Shown here: positions 42,038 to 50,361 of the stretch, in pieces
Position numbering within the stretch: position 1 is the stretch's first letter
Layout of the letters: the number at the start of each line of letters is the position of its first letter
NCBI GenBank assembly: GCA_031414415.1
Contig: JANNVK010000223.1
Coordinates: 32,360 to 96,359, forward strand
Reading direction: 5' to 3'
Length of the DNA: 64,000 bases
Origin: JANNVK01 sp031414415
GTDB taxonomy: Bacteria; Acidobacteriota; Blastocatellia; Pyrinomonadales; Pyrinomonadaceae
Program-made: the position numbers and the translations under genes
The notes under the pieces: generated by a model
Seen by the model: only the letters and a program-made list of their open reading frames with translations
Told to the model about the DNA's origin: nothing
Databases searched by the model: none

Positions 42038-43099
42038 ATGCAACTTAAAAAAATTTACCTAATTATTTTTGTCATATTAATACAAACAATTTCACTATTT
42101 TCGCAGACTTTTATCAGCGGAAAAGTTGTCGATGTTTTGGATGGAAGAACAATTGTAGTTGAAACAGGAAAAGATGCCCGAATCAATTTTCGACTCCAAA
42201 ATATTGAAGTTCCCGAACCAGAACAACAGCTTTATGCGGTTGTGAAAGATCATTTGCGAAAACTGACGATTGAAAAATCGGTGAATATTCGCTCAAATGG
42301 TTTGTCGCAAGGCTTAATCGTTGGCGTTGCGACGATTGGAAATATTGACATCAGCCAGCAAATGCTTCGCGATGGTGCCGCGTGGCTCGAAATATCAAAC
42401 TCAAATTCTGAAGATTATAAAGTTGCCGAAGAATCTGCAAAAGCAGAAAAACGCGGCGTTTGGGGAATTGCGGGCTTAAAACCAGCTTGGGAATTTAGAC
42501 TCGAAAAACTTGAAAAAGAACTCGCAAAACAAAAAGCAATTGAAGCCGAAGCAATTTTGAGCGAAAAACTTGAACTGGCAAATTCTGCAAAAAAACCAAA
42601 CAAAATCAGTTCAAATAACAATAATGAAACGCTCGGATATTTAGAATCGGGGCAAAATTTCTCGCTTGAATATGACAGCGTAACGAACAAAACCTTTGTC
42701 AGTTCACAAATGGAGATTTTCCAGTTTTCAGACGATTCAGTTGCTGTTGATGCCTTATTAGGTTTTGGCTACGAATTTTTAGGGAAAATGGCTCAGCCAA
42801 ACAACGATAATTTTGGTGTAACAATTGGTTCAAACGTAATTGGTGTCGAGGTTTTAAAAGAAAACGCGATAGTAATTATTGCTGATGATGGAAAAAAGAT
42901 TTCGCTTGGAATACCAGAAATTAAGTCGAGTGTGCAGAAAGGCAAAATTATTGATATTTTGTTTTATAAAATTTCGAGAGTGCAATTAGAAAAATTAGCA
43001 TCGGGCAAATCTGCAACTTTCAAACTTGGAAAATATCAACGAACACTAGGAAAACCAACGCTTTTAGTAATTGACGCTTTACTTCGTCAGAAAACTTAG
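42038..43099 (+). CDS. Secreted SNase-like (thermonuclease-fold) protein
   Basis: 353 residues. A signal peptide (IYLIIFVILIQTISLFSQ) is followed by a staphylococcal-nuclease-like domain at about 23-150: ISGKVVDVLDGRTIVVETG, INFRLQNIEVPEPEQ, LRDGAAWLEI, SAKAEKRGVWG. The classical motif is DGDT...RL.GIDAPE; here it is DGRT and RLQNIEVPE, so calcium and catalytic residues are partly altered. The remaining ~190 residues, with a Lys/Glu-rich helix first, are not recognised. Probably exported. Confidence 0.7.
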   Translation: MQLKKIYLIIFVILIQTISLFSQTFISGKVVDVLDGRTIVVETGKDARINFRLQNIEVPEPEQQLYAVVKDHLRKLTIEKSVNIRSNGLSQGLIVGVATIGNIDISQQMLRDGAAWLEISNSNSEDYKVAEESAKAEKRGVWGIAGLKPAWEFRLEKLEKELAKQKAIEAEAILSEKLELANSAKKPNKISSNNNNETLGYLESGQNFSLEYDSVTNKTFVSSQMEIFQFSDDSVAVDALLGFGYEFLGKMAQPNNDNFGVTIGSNVIGVEVLKENAIVIIADDGKKISLGIPEIKSSVQKGKIIDILFYKISRVQLEKLASGKSATFKLGKYQRTLGKPTLLVIDALLRQKT

Positions 43100-43175
43100 T
43101 ATTTTCAAGAGTTTGCGAAACACCAATTATAGCGTATAAAAATAGTTGGATTTTTGATTTCGAAACAATTTTTTG

Positions 43176-44033
43176 ATGAACACGCCGACTGAAAACTTAC
43201 ATTCAAAACAAAATTTGCCTATCGGTATTTTCGACAGCGGAGTTGGTGGTTTAACGGTTTATCGAGCGTTGCACAATCGTCTTCCAAATGAAAGATTTGT
43301 ATATTTGGGCGACACGGCGAGAGTGCCTTATGGCACAAAATCGCTGGCGACGGTTGAGCGTTACGCACTTGAAAACTCCGTTTTTCTCGCATCTTTGGGT
43401 ATAAAACTTCTCGTTGTCGCCTGCAACACGGCTTCTGCACTTGCACTTCCCAAAATTCGCGAAACTATCGGAATTGACGTTGTTGGCGTAATTGGTCCGG
43501 GAGCAAGAATGGCTGCAAAGTTCGCTGAAAAAATCGGCGTAATAGCGACTGAAGCGACTGTTGCGAGCAACGCTTATGAAAATTCTATAAAACTTGCTAA
43601 ACCTGATGCAGAAGTTCTTCAATTGGCGTGTCCGCTTTTTGTTCCACTCGCCGAAGAAGGTTGGACGAATGAGCCGGAAACACGCTCAATTGCCAAACGT
43701 TATCTCCAACAAATAGTTGATTTTAATCCTCAAGCATTGGTTTTAGGTTGCACACATTATCCAATTTTGAGCGAAGTGATTCAAGAAACTGTCGGTCAAA
43801 ATGTTAAACTTATAGATTCGGGCGTGGCTTGTGCGGAAGAAGTTGCAGATTTATTGATCGAAAAACATCTAGCAAATCCACATATTATCGGAGGAAAAAG
43901 AAGTTTGTGCGACGATTTAGATCATTTTTATGTGACCGATGCTGCATATCGCTTTGCGAAAGTCGCGGAAAGATTTCTTGGCAGCAAGCCAACAAAATTA
44001 GAAGATATTGAACTTTCAGAATTAAAAAAATAG
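43176..44033 (+). CDS. murI: Glutamate racemase
   Basis: 285 residues from ATG 43176 (TTG one codon earlier is unlikely). MurI makes D-Glu for peptidoglycan, the substrate of MurD encoded in this window. Landmarks: IGIFDSGVGGLTVYRAL, LGDTARVPYGTKS, VVACNTASALAL (catalytic C83) and LVLGCTHYPIL (catalytic C192). Full length with a normal end. Confidence 0.96.
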   Translation: MNTPTENLHSKQNLPIGIFDSGVGGLTVYRALHNRLPNERFVYLGDTARVPYGTKSLATVERYALENSVFLASLGIKLLVVACNTASALALPKIRETIGIDVVGVIGPGARMAAKFAEKIGVIATEATVASNAYENSIKLAKPDAEVLQLACPLFVPLAEEGWTNEPETRSIAKRYLQQIVDFNPQALVLGCTHYPILSEVIQETVGQNVKLIDSGVACAEEVADLLIEKHLANPHIIGGKRSLCDDLDHFYVTDAAYRFAKVAERFLGSKPTKLEDIELSELKK

Positions 44034-44075
44034 TGCTTTGTAACTGGTGCGTTAGTAGTAATCTTTGCTTATATT

Positions 44076-44110
44076 CACCATTTACAATTCACAATTCACA
44101 ATTATTTATT
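44076..44110. repeat. Heptamer array (CACAATT)
   Basis: CACCATT, TACAATT, CACAATT, CACAATT, ATTTATT: five 7-base units ending one base before the rph start codon. Confidence 0.75.
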
Positions 44111-44111
44111 T

Positions 44112-44834
44112 ATGAGTTTTACAAGAATTAACGACAGAGCGTTTGACCAATTGCGGCAAGCGAAAATCACACCAAATTTTATGCCAAATGCCGAAGGTTC
44201 GGCGTTGATTGAAATGGGAAATACCAAAGTAATCTGCACAGCGAGCATCGAAGAAAAAGTCCCGATGTTTATGCGAAACCAAGGTAGAGGTTGGGTCACA
44301 GCCGAATATGCGATGCTCCCGAGAGCGACAAACACCCGAACTCAACGCGAAACTGGTGTCAGAGTTTCCGGGCGTTCGCAAGAAATTCAGCGTTTGATTG
44401 GTCGTAGTTTACGAGCGGTAATCGACGATAAATTGCTCGGCGAACGTCAGATTTTTATTGATTGCGACGTGCTCCAAGCCGATGGCGGAACTCGTTGTGC
44501 GGCAATTACAGGTGCGTGCGTTGCGTTAGCTTTAGCCGTAAAACATCTTTTGAAAAATGGCAAAATCAAGAAAAATCCGTTGATTTCTGAAGTTGCTGCT
44601 GTCAGCGTCGGAATTGTCAATGGCGTTGCTGTTTTAGATTTGAATTATGAAGAAGATTCAACCGCTGAAGTCGATATGAACGTTGTTTGCACCGGAACCG
44701 GAAAATTTATCGAACTGCAAGGAACTGCTGAACGCGAACCTTTTTCGAAAGCACAAATGGACGAAATGTTGGCTTTAGCTGAAAAAGGTATCAATCAATT
44801 ATTCACGATTCAGCGATATGCCTTGGTTGGATAA
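44112..44834 (+). CDS. rph: Ribonuclease PH
   Basis: 240 residues. A phosphorolytic 3'-5' exoribonuclease that trims tRNA 3' ends. Landmarks: ALIEMGNTKVICTASIEEKVPMFMRNQGRGWVTAEYAMLPRAT, RTQRETGVRVSGRSQEIQRLIGRSLRAV, FIDCDVLQADGGTRCAAITGA, LDLNYEEDSTAEVDMNVV. The start is an ATG directly after a heptamer array; no strong ribosome binding site is visible. Confidence 0.97.
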   Translation: MSFTRINDRAFDQLRQAKITPNFMPNAEGSALIEMGNTKVICTASIEEKVPMFMRNQGRGWVTAEYAMLPRATNTRTQRETGVRVSGRSQEIQRLIGRSLRAVIDDKLLGERQIFIDCDVLQADGGTRCAAITGACVALALAVKHLLKNGKIKKNPLISEVAAVSVGIVNGVAVLDLNYEEDSTAEVDMNVVCTGTGKFIELQGTAEREPFSKAQMDEMLALAEKGINQLFTIQRYALVG

Positions 44835-44837
44835 TTT

Positions 44838-44900
44838 CAGAATTCAGATTCCAGATTTCAGAATTCAGAATTCAGATTTCAGATTTCAGATTTCAGATTC
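44838..44900. repeat. Heptamer array (CAGATTT/CAGAATT), nine copies
   Basis: Nine consecutive 7-base units, all beginning CAGA and ending TT or TC, with no slip in phase. This is the longest period-7 array in the window. Confidence 0.9.
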
Positions 44901-44906
44901 CAAAAT

Positions 44907-44948
44907 AAAAAGAACGGTCACTAAAATTTAGCGTCCGTTCTTTTTTTT
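44907..44948. terminator. Bidirectional terminator between rph and the OmpA gene
   Basis: AGAACGG...CTAAA pairs with TTTAG...CCGTTCT (15 bp, two mismatches); eight T follow on the plus strand and an A-run precedes, so it can serve both converging genes. Confidence 0.85.
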
Positions 44949-44965
44949 CTGACTTGATTTAAGTC

Positions 44966-46351
44966 TTATTTTGCTGCTGGAACATTTGCTGGTTTCGCAT
45001 TTGTCGCTGCTGCATTTGTATTTGCTGTCGCAGGTTTTGCCATTCCATCACCTTTGATTAAACGAACTGAAGTTTTTCTATCAACTTTTCGTTCTTCATC
45101 GGTTCCAGTTTCTGGGACTTTTGCAAATTCCTCGCCGTAGCCTTCTGCTTCAGGAACTTGTGCTCCAACGCCAGCTTTTTCAATTGCGGCTTTGACAGCT
45201 TTTGCTCTGGTGTCAGATAGTTTTTTGTTTGCGGCATCATCGCCTTTTTTGTCAGTATATCCACCGAGTTTCATTTTAACATCAGGGAATGCTTTCAAAA
45301 TTGCAACAATATTGTCCAACTGACGTTTTGATTCTGGAGCAAGTTCGGTGGTGCCGAATTTGAAGTTTAAATCATCAAAACTGAACCATTTTTCTTTCAA
45401 AGAATCAGCAGTTCCATTTTTATACTCATCTGATTGGATAAATTTAATCAATTGATCTTCGATTCCGCCTGGATAAGCCTGAAGTTTTGTGCCATTTGGA
45501 AGCGAAACATCAGATAATTTACGGTCTGCGTCGCTAACTGCAGCGTTTGTAGCATTTACATTAACGTTAGTCGCTTTATTCACGTTGACATTTGTGTTTG
45601 GTTTATTCACATTTGTATTGCCAACTGGTGTAACAGGAGCTTTGTAACAGAACCAATAACCGAGCAACAACAATAAGCCAAGCAAAATTAAAGGTAACAA
45701 CCATTTTAAGATTCCGCCGCCGCCATCGGTCACGTCATCTATTGCACCGCCAACCATATTCATTGCATTGCCGACAGCTTTTTTACCAGCGTCAACTCCG
45801 GCTCCGGCTGCATCGCCAACTGCTCCGACAACTTTTTTGCCTGCATCAACTCCAGCTCCGGCAACATCGCCAACTGCATTTGCTGTTCCGCCAATTGCTG
45901 AACCTGCGAGTCCTGCAACTGCTCCAACAGCACCAATTGCTGCTCCGCCCCAGTTACTTAAAAAATCGCCAATTGTTGAAAGTAATGAACTTTCTTCAGG
46001 AACAACTCCATCTGGTGTTAATTTGTCAACAACTTGCGGAACCATATATCCGAGTGCTGAAGTTACAACACCAACCGGAAGTCCAACCTTTTCCGCCATT
46101 GAAGCGAGTGGTAATGAACCAAATGTAGATGAAACTTGATCGTTTGAAAGTGGTGAATTTGCACCACTGCTAACCCATGATGAAACTGTATCGCCGAGTC
46201 CGGCTTTGCTGAATAAATTCAAAAAGCCTGCGAACCCACCGGATTCTTGGTTTGTCATCATCGATAAAAGAGCAGAAAGAAGTGTTCCGGATTTATCTCC
46301 TAATCCGAATTTTTCTGCGGCTGTGCTAATAACTGAATCAAAAAGAGACAT
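44966..46351 (-). CDS. DUF937-OmpA fusion protein
   Basis: 461 residues from ATG 46351 (AGGAG upstream). Domains: a DUF937 (YidB-like) helical domain (1-130, SLFDSVISTAAEKFGLGDKS); an Ala/Gly/Val-rich region with repeats of AGVDAGKK; one transmembrane helix (about 225-247, LLPLILLGLLLLLGYWF); an Asn/Val linker; and a C-terminal OmpA peptidoglycan-binding domain (LNFKFGTTELAPESKRQLDNIVAIL, GGYTDKKGDDAANKKLSDTRAKAVKAAI). The end is Ala/Asn/Pro-rich. The single helix rather than a beta barrel suggests an inner-membrane anchor with OmpA binding the wall. Unusual combination. Confidence 0.85.
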   Translation of the reverse strand: MSLFDSVISTAAEKFGLGDKSGTLLSALLSMMTNQESGGFAGFLNLFSKAGLGDTVSSWVSSGANSPLSNDQVSSTFGSLPLASMAEKVGLPVGVVTSALGYMVPQVVDKLTPDGVVPEESSLLSTIGDFLSNWGGAAIGAVGAVAGLAGSAIGGTANAVGDVAGAGVDAGKKVVGAVGDAAGAGVDAGKKAVGNAMNMVGGAIDDVTDGGGGILKWLLPLILLGLLLLLGYWFCYKAPVTPVGNTNVNKPNTNVNVNKATNVNVNATNAAVSDADRKLSDVSLPNGTKLQAYPGGIEDQLIKFIQSDEYKNGTADSLKEKWFSFDDLNFKFGTTELAPESKRQLDNIVAILKAFPDVKMKLGGYTDKKGDDAANKKLSDTRAKAVKAAIEKAGVGAQVPEAEGYGEEFAKVPETGTDEERKVDRKTSVRLIKGDGMAKPATANTNAAATNAKPANVPAAK

Positions 46352-46483
46352 GTTTATGCTTTCTCCTAAAATATTTTTTTCTAAAAACTTTATATCTTCT
46401 CTAGTGTATCGTTGAATAAAAACTTCAAATTCGGGGAATTCCTCTATACACTGCAAACTCAAAAGAGTTTTCCGTTTTAAAGA

Positions 46484-47182
46484 CTATTCGGGGTTACGCC
46501 AATTCTCGCTGTATTTTACTAAATCGTCAAGCGATTTTTGCAAATCTAAACGCTTGTTTTCCAAAATTTCATCATTTGCGTCTTTTTCGACGTAAATTGG
46601 TTCAGAAATTTTTAATAATGCTCGCGTAAACGGTTTTGGAATTTGCATTTTATCCCAACTATTTATCGTCCAAAAGTTTTTGGGTTCTATATTAAATGGC
46701 ATCAACGGATTGCCTGTTTTTTTTGCTAAAACGCACGAACCGATTTTTGCCACAAACTTTGGTCCTTTTGGTCCATCGTTTGCGAAACCAATCGGAACAT
46801 TTTCTCGCATCAATCTAATCATCGAAACCAATGCTCCAACTCCGCCACGGGTTGAACTTCCGCGAACTGAACCATATCCGAAACGCTTGAGAAATCGCGA
46901 TGTATATTCGCCATCAAGGCTTTGTGAAGTCATCACAACAATTTTTCGATTGCGAAAAAAGTATGTAATCAGAAAAATATTGTTGTGCCAAAAGGTAAAA
47001 ATAGGAGTTTTTTCAGCGTTTTCAATTTTTTCGAAGTTTTCCCAACCTTCAATTTCATACTTTACTGTTGAGCAAATTAAGCGAATTAAAATGTAAAACG
47101 AGATGTCAGAAACGCGAATCAGAAAGCGTTGTTTTATTGAATATTTTGATAAATCGTCAAATTGAAAAACATTTCTTGCCAT
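46484..47182 (-). CDS. Lysophospholipid acyltransferase-like protein (DUF374)
   Basis: 232 residues from ATG 47182 (GTG at 47200 possible). DUF374 acyltransferase landmarks: ISFYILIRLICSTVKYEIEGWENF, PIFTFWHNNIFLITYFFRNRKIVVMTSQSLDGEYTSRFLKRFGYGSVRGSSTRGGVGAL, and ANDGPKGPKFVAKIGSCVLAKKTGNPLMPF (usually TPDGPRGP). Likely acts on lipid A or a related lipid at the inner membrane; the substrate is not certain. Divergent from the regulator at 47262. Confidence 0.83.
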   Translation of the reverse strand: MARNVFQFDDLSKYSIKQRFLIRVSDISFYILIRLICSTVKYEIEGWENFEKIENAEKTPIFTFWHNNIFLITYFFRNRKIVVMTSQSLDGEYTSRFLKRFGYGSVRGSSTRGGVGALVSMIRLMRENVPIGFANDGPKGPKFVAKIGSCVLAKKTGNPLMPFNIEPKNFWTINSWDKMQIPKPFTRALLKISEPIYVEKDANDEILENKRLDLQKSLDDLVKYSENWRNPE

Positions 47183-47261
47183 TTGTAGCAATTTTCTCAC
47201 AACTTAGGTTATTATTTGCAACTACCAAGTATTTTTTTCGTATTTTTTATTTGTAGAAATT

Positions 47262-48011
47262 ATGCAACGACGGATTTTAATAATTGATGACCACGACGAT
47301 TTAGCGACTTCTCTGAATAATGATTTTCAAAATCTCGGTCATTATGTTGAAATTATTGAAAATCGCAAAGAAGCGGTTTTACTCAAGAATTTCAACGATT
47401 TCGACTTTGTAATCACTGATTTAGACAATCACAAAATTTCAACAAATGAACACGCCAAAAATAAAGCCAGCATCAGAGCATTTACAATTTCTGGTGCAAA
47501 TTTTCGTGGTGAAAATTTTAACGAAACTGACCTTAAAGAATTGTTAGAAATTGTTCTCAAGCGAAAAACCGAAGATGATAATTGTGAAAACACGAAACAC
47601 ATTCGCGAGAAAATTGAGTTTGAGTTTCCAAGTTCGTTAGTTTTAATGCATTCAATTTTAGATTATTTGCTTCATCGTGTTGAAAAAGTTGGTGTTGCTA
47701 AATCTGATAACACACATCTTTTCTTAGCTTTAGACGAAGCATACGTTAATGCTGTCAAACACGGAAACAAATTTGACTCAAACAAACTCGTTAGAATATC
47801 GGTCGAAGTTTCTCCTCGTAAAGCAAGTTTTACAATTGAAGATGAAGGCGAAGGTTTTGATGTGAAAACAATTCCTGATCCGCTCGATCCTGAAAATCTG
47901 TTCAAAACTTCCGGTCGCGGCGTTTTATTAATCCACAATATTATGGACAAAGTAACTTACAATAGTCGCGGAAATCGTCTGACAATGGTAAAAAAACCTG
48001 AAAAAGTTTAG
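47262..48011 (+). CDS. Receiver-like domain fused to an RsbW-type ATPase domain
   Basis: 249 residues. Residues 1-105 look like a receiver: DD at 9-10 and D53 (FVITDLD) as possible phospho-acceptor, but the usual Lys near the end is not evident. Residues 115-245 are a GHKL ATPase of the anti-sigma-factor type: N-box LDEAYVNAVKHGNKF (E159, N163), DEGEGFD (194-200), GRGVLLIHNIM. There is no His phosphorylation domain, so the output is probably phosphorylation of an anti-anti-sigma protein or ATP-dependent binding. No STAS partner gene is adjacent. ATG start. Confidence 0.8.
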   Translation: MQRRILIIDDHDDLATSLNNDFQNLGHYVEIIENRKEAVLLKNFNDFDFVITDLDNHKISTNEHAKNKASIRAFTISGANFRGENFNETDLKELLEIVLKRKTEDDNCENTKHIREKIEFEFPSSLVLMHSILDYLLHRVEKVGVAKSDNTHLFLALDEAYVNAVKHGNKFDSNKLVRISVEVSPRKASFTIEDEGEGFDVKTIPDPLDPENLFKTSGRGVLLIHNIMDKVTYNSRGNRLTMVKKPEKV

Positions 48012-48038
48012 TCTAATTATAGGTTTATTTTTATCATT

Positions 48039-48356
48039 ATGGCGGACTTTCCAGAACACGATTTAGACGGCGAAACCCTAACTGAGAGCGAAACTCGCCT
48101 CGAAAAACCCAAACTCTACAAAGTAATTTTGCATAATGACGACTATACAACCCAAGAATTTGTGATTTTTGTTTTGATGCAAGTTTTTATGCGAAACGCG
48201 GCAGAAAGTAATGCGATAATGTGGAAAGTTCACATCGAAGGAATCGGAATTGCCGGAATTTATTCGTATGAAATCGCGACGATGAAAGCTGAAAAAGCGA
48301 TGAATTTAGCAAAAGCCAGAGAATATCCTTTTTTGTGTTCGGTTGAGGAAGAGTAG
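48039..48356 (+). CDS. clpS: ClpS adaptor protein
   Basis: 105 residues. ClpS delivers N-degron substrates to ClpAP. Landmarks: KLYKVILHNDDYTTQEFVIFVLMQVF and VHIEGIGIAGIYSYEIATMKAEKAMNLAKAREYPFLCSVEEE; the HNDD..T.EFV pocket is intact. clpA is normally the next gene; here two other genes lie between (48395-50355). Confidence 0.94.
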   Translation: MADFPEHDLDGETLTESETRLEKPKLYKVILHNDDYTTQEFVIFVLMQVFMRNAAESNAIMWKVHIEGIGIAGIYSYEIATMKAEKAMNLAKAREYPFLCSVEEE

Positions 48357-48394
48357 TTTTAAAATATTTATTGTTTGCAACTTGGAGTAAATTT

Positions 48395-49480
48395 ATGAGA
48401 ATTACAGAAATATCGGTTGAAGGTTTATTCGGAACATTTAACCACACAATTCCGCTCAACCAGGAAGACAGAATTACAATTCTGCATAGTCCGAACGGTT
48501 TTGGGAAAACCGCGATTCTTAAATTAGTTAAATATATTATTGGCGGTAATACATCGGAACTCTTAAACATTTCTTTTCAAAAAATAACTATTAGCTTTGA
48601 AGATAACTACAAATTTAGTGCTGTCAAAGAAAACCGTGAAATTAAATACGAATACTTGAAAGATGACAGAACACTTTATCCTGAGCAAATAACTTGGTTA
48701 AACCAAATTATTCACAATATAAAAGTTTTATTTATTTCAATTGAGCGAGTGGAAAGGCAAAGTACAAGTTGGTTCAGAGATAAAATCGAGACAATCACAA
48801 AAGCATATACCAAAAAATCTCAGGTTTTAGAATCAACTTACCCAACCAGATTAGTAGAGAAAAAAGAGGCTTTTGAAATAAGTGTTTTGAAAGAAAATCT
48901 GAGAAGAATCGAAAAAAAACAGACAGATCTTGTTTCAATCGGACTATTTGATGCTCAAAGTTCAACTAATATTTCATTTATTGAAAAAGTAAATGATACA
49001 AATAAAATTGCCCTGTCTTTGTATGTTGAAGATATGTCGGAAAAACTCAGCATCTTCAACGAATTAGAGGAAAAAGTAGAAGTTTTGCTGGACATTATTA
49101 ACTCAAGATTTGTTTACAAAAAAATGTTCGTCAACAAAGAAAAAGGTATTTATTTTCTTGATGACAATGGCGTTGAGTTAAGTCTTCACCAACTATCTTC
49201 CGGTGAACAACATGAATTAGTTTTATTTTATGAACTTTTGTTTAATCTCGAAGAAAGCACTTTAGTTTTAATTGATGAACCTGAACTTTCTTTACATGTC
49301 TCTTGGCAAGCACAGTTTTTGAATGATTTAATCCGTGTTGCCAAAAATGCAAAATTTGATGTTTTACTTGCCACACATTCGCCGCAAATTATTGCAGATC
49401 GTTGCGATTTAACGGTTGAGTTAAAAGGAAAACCGCTTGTCTCGACAAACGGTAACGGAAATAACGCCGTTAAAAATTGA
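48395..49480 (+). CDS. PARIS AriA-like ABC/AAA15 ATPase
   Basis: 361 residues from ATG 48395 (GGAG upstream; a TTG at 48371 is less likely). ABC/SMC-type ATPase: ISVEGLFGTFNHTIPL, Walker A HSPNGFGKTA (31-40), a coiled-coil middle (IEKKQTDLVSIGLFDAQ and around), signature LSSGEQHELVLFYELLF, Walker B LVLIDEPELSLH and LLATHSPQII. It is followed after 11 bases by a DUF4435-like TOPRIM gene. An AAA15 ATPase with a DUF4435 partner is the make-up of the PARIS antiphage system (AriA-AriB). Located between clpS and clpA. Confidence 0.75.
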   Translation: MRITEISVEGLFGTFNHTIPLNQEDRITILHSPNGFGKTAILKLVKYIIGGNTSELLNISFQKITISFEDNYKFSAVKENREIKYEYLKDDRTLYPEQITWLNQIIHNIKVLFISIERVERQSTSWFRDKIETITKAYTKKSQVLESTYPTRLVEKKEAFEISVLKENLRRIEKKQTDLVSIGLFDAQSSTNISFIEKVNDTNKIALSLYVEDMSEKLSIFNELEEKVEVLLDIINSRFVYKKMFVNKEKGIYFLDDNGVELSLHQLSSGEQHELVLFYELLFNLEESTLVLIDEPELSLHVSWQAQFLNDLIRVAKNAKFDVLLATHSPQIIADRCDLTVELKGKPLVSTNGNGNNAVKN

Positions 49481-49491
49481 GGCGAAAACCG

Positions 49492-50355
49492 ATGCGAGAA
49501 TTTATTGACTCACACACAATTTCAAATGAAATAAGAATGATTCGCACCGCTTTTGCAGGTTCTTTCTTAATTGTAGAAGGCGTGACAGACAAAAAAGTAT
49601 ATCAAAACTTTATTGAGCCAAAACATTGCCAAATTAAATGTGTTGAATTCAAAAACGATTCAAATAAACAACGAGTTATTGAAATTATCGAAATATTGAA
49701 CGCCGACAAACATTTTAAAGGTGCAATCGGTATTGTTGATGCCGATTTTGATAACTTGGAAGCCAAAAATGAAAATATTGCAAACTTGTTTTTAACGGAT
49801 TTTCACGACCTTGAATGTCTGATATTGATTTCGCCCGCTTTAGAGAAAGTTTTAGCCGAGTTTGGTTCTGAAAACAAAATAAATAAATTCAGCCAAAATA
49901 TTAGAGAAACACTTTTTGAAATTGGCGGGTTTATCGGTTATTTGCGTTGGATTTCTTTGTCTGATGAATTGCACTTAACTTTTGAAGATTTAGATTTCGG
50001 AAAGTTTGTTAATAAAGACAATCTAAGTTTCACACTAGATTCCATTATTACAACTGTTAAAAATAAGTCGCAAAAACCGGCTATCGATAAAGCTCATATT
50101 TCGCAACAAATCAACAGTTTAGTTTCGCAAAATTATGATAATAAACAAGTTGCTTGCGGAAAAGATGTAGTTGATATTCTCTCTATCGCATTACAAAAAT
50201 GTTTAGGAACAAATAATTCAAAAGAAGTTGCTTATGAAATCATCTCAAGAAGTTTACGTCTTGCCTACGAGTTTGAGTTTTTTGTTTTGATAAACTTGTA
50301 TCAGAATATAAAATATTGGGAGAGACAAAATACTCCCTTTAGAGTTTTTAAATAA
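49492..50355 (+). CDS. PARIS AriB-like DUF4435 / TOPRIM protein
   Basis: 287 residues from ATG 49492, with GAGG 9 bases upstream. A TOPRIM-like core is visible: E29 (FLIVEGVTDKKVY) and D83-A-D85 (IGIVDADFD), then HDLECLIL. This suits DUF4435; AriB of PARIS is a DUF4435 nuclease reported to cut tRNA once released from AriA. The rest is helical and unfamiliar. It starts 11 bases after the ATPase stop and ends 6 bases before clpA, so the pair is transcribed with clpS and clpA. Only a search can tell PARIS from other ATPase/TOPRIM pairs. Confidence 0.72.
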   Translation: MREFIDSHTISNEIRMIRTAFAGSFLIVEGVTDKKVYQNFIEPKHCQIKCVEFKNDSNKQRVIEIIEILNADKHFKGAIGIVDADFDNLEAKNENIANLFLTDFHDLECLILISPALEKVLAEFGSENKINKFSQNIRETLFEIGGFIGYLRWISLSDELHLTFEDLDFGKFVNKDNLSFTLDSIITTVKNKSQKPAIDKAHISQQINSLVSQNYDNKQVACGKDVVDILSIALQKCLGTNNSKEVAYEIISRSLRLAYEFEFFVLINLYQNIKYWERQNTPFRVFK

Positions 50356-50361
50356 AGTTTT

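Noticed and set aside
44838..44900. Nine-copy repeat as a CRISPR array
   Set aside because: Units are 7 bases without spacers; no cas genes anywhere in the window.
45742..46139. Long plus-strand frames opposite the DUF937-OmpA gene
   Set aside because: Leu/Gln/His-rich or Pro/Ala/Thr-rich translations that mirror the Ala/Gly/Val codon repeats of the real gene.
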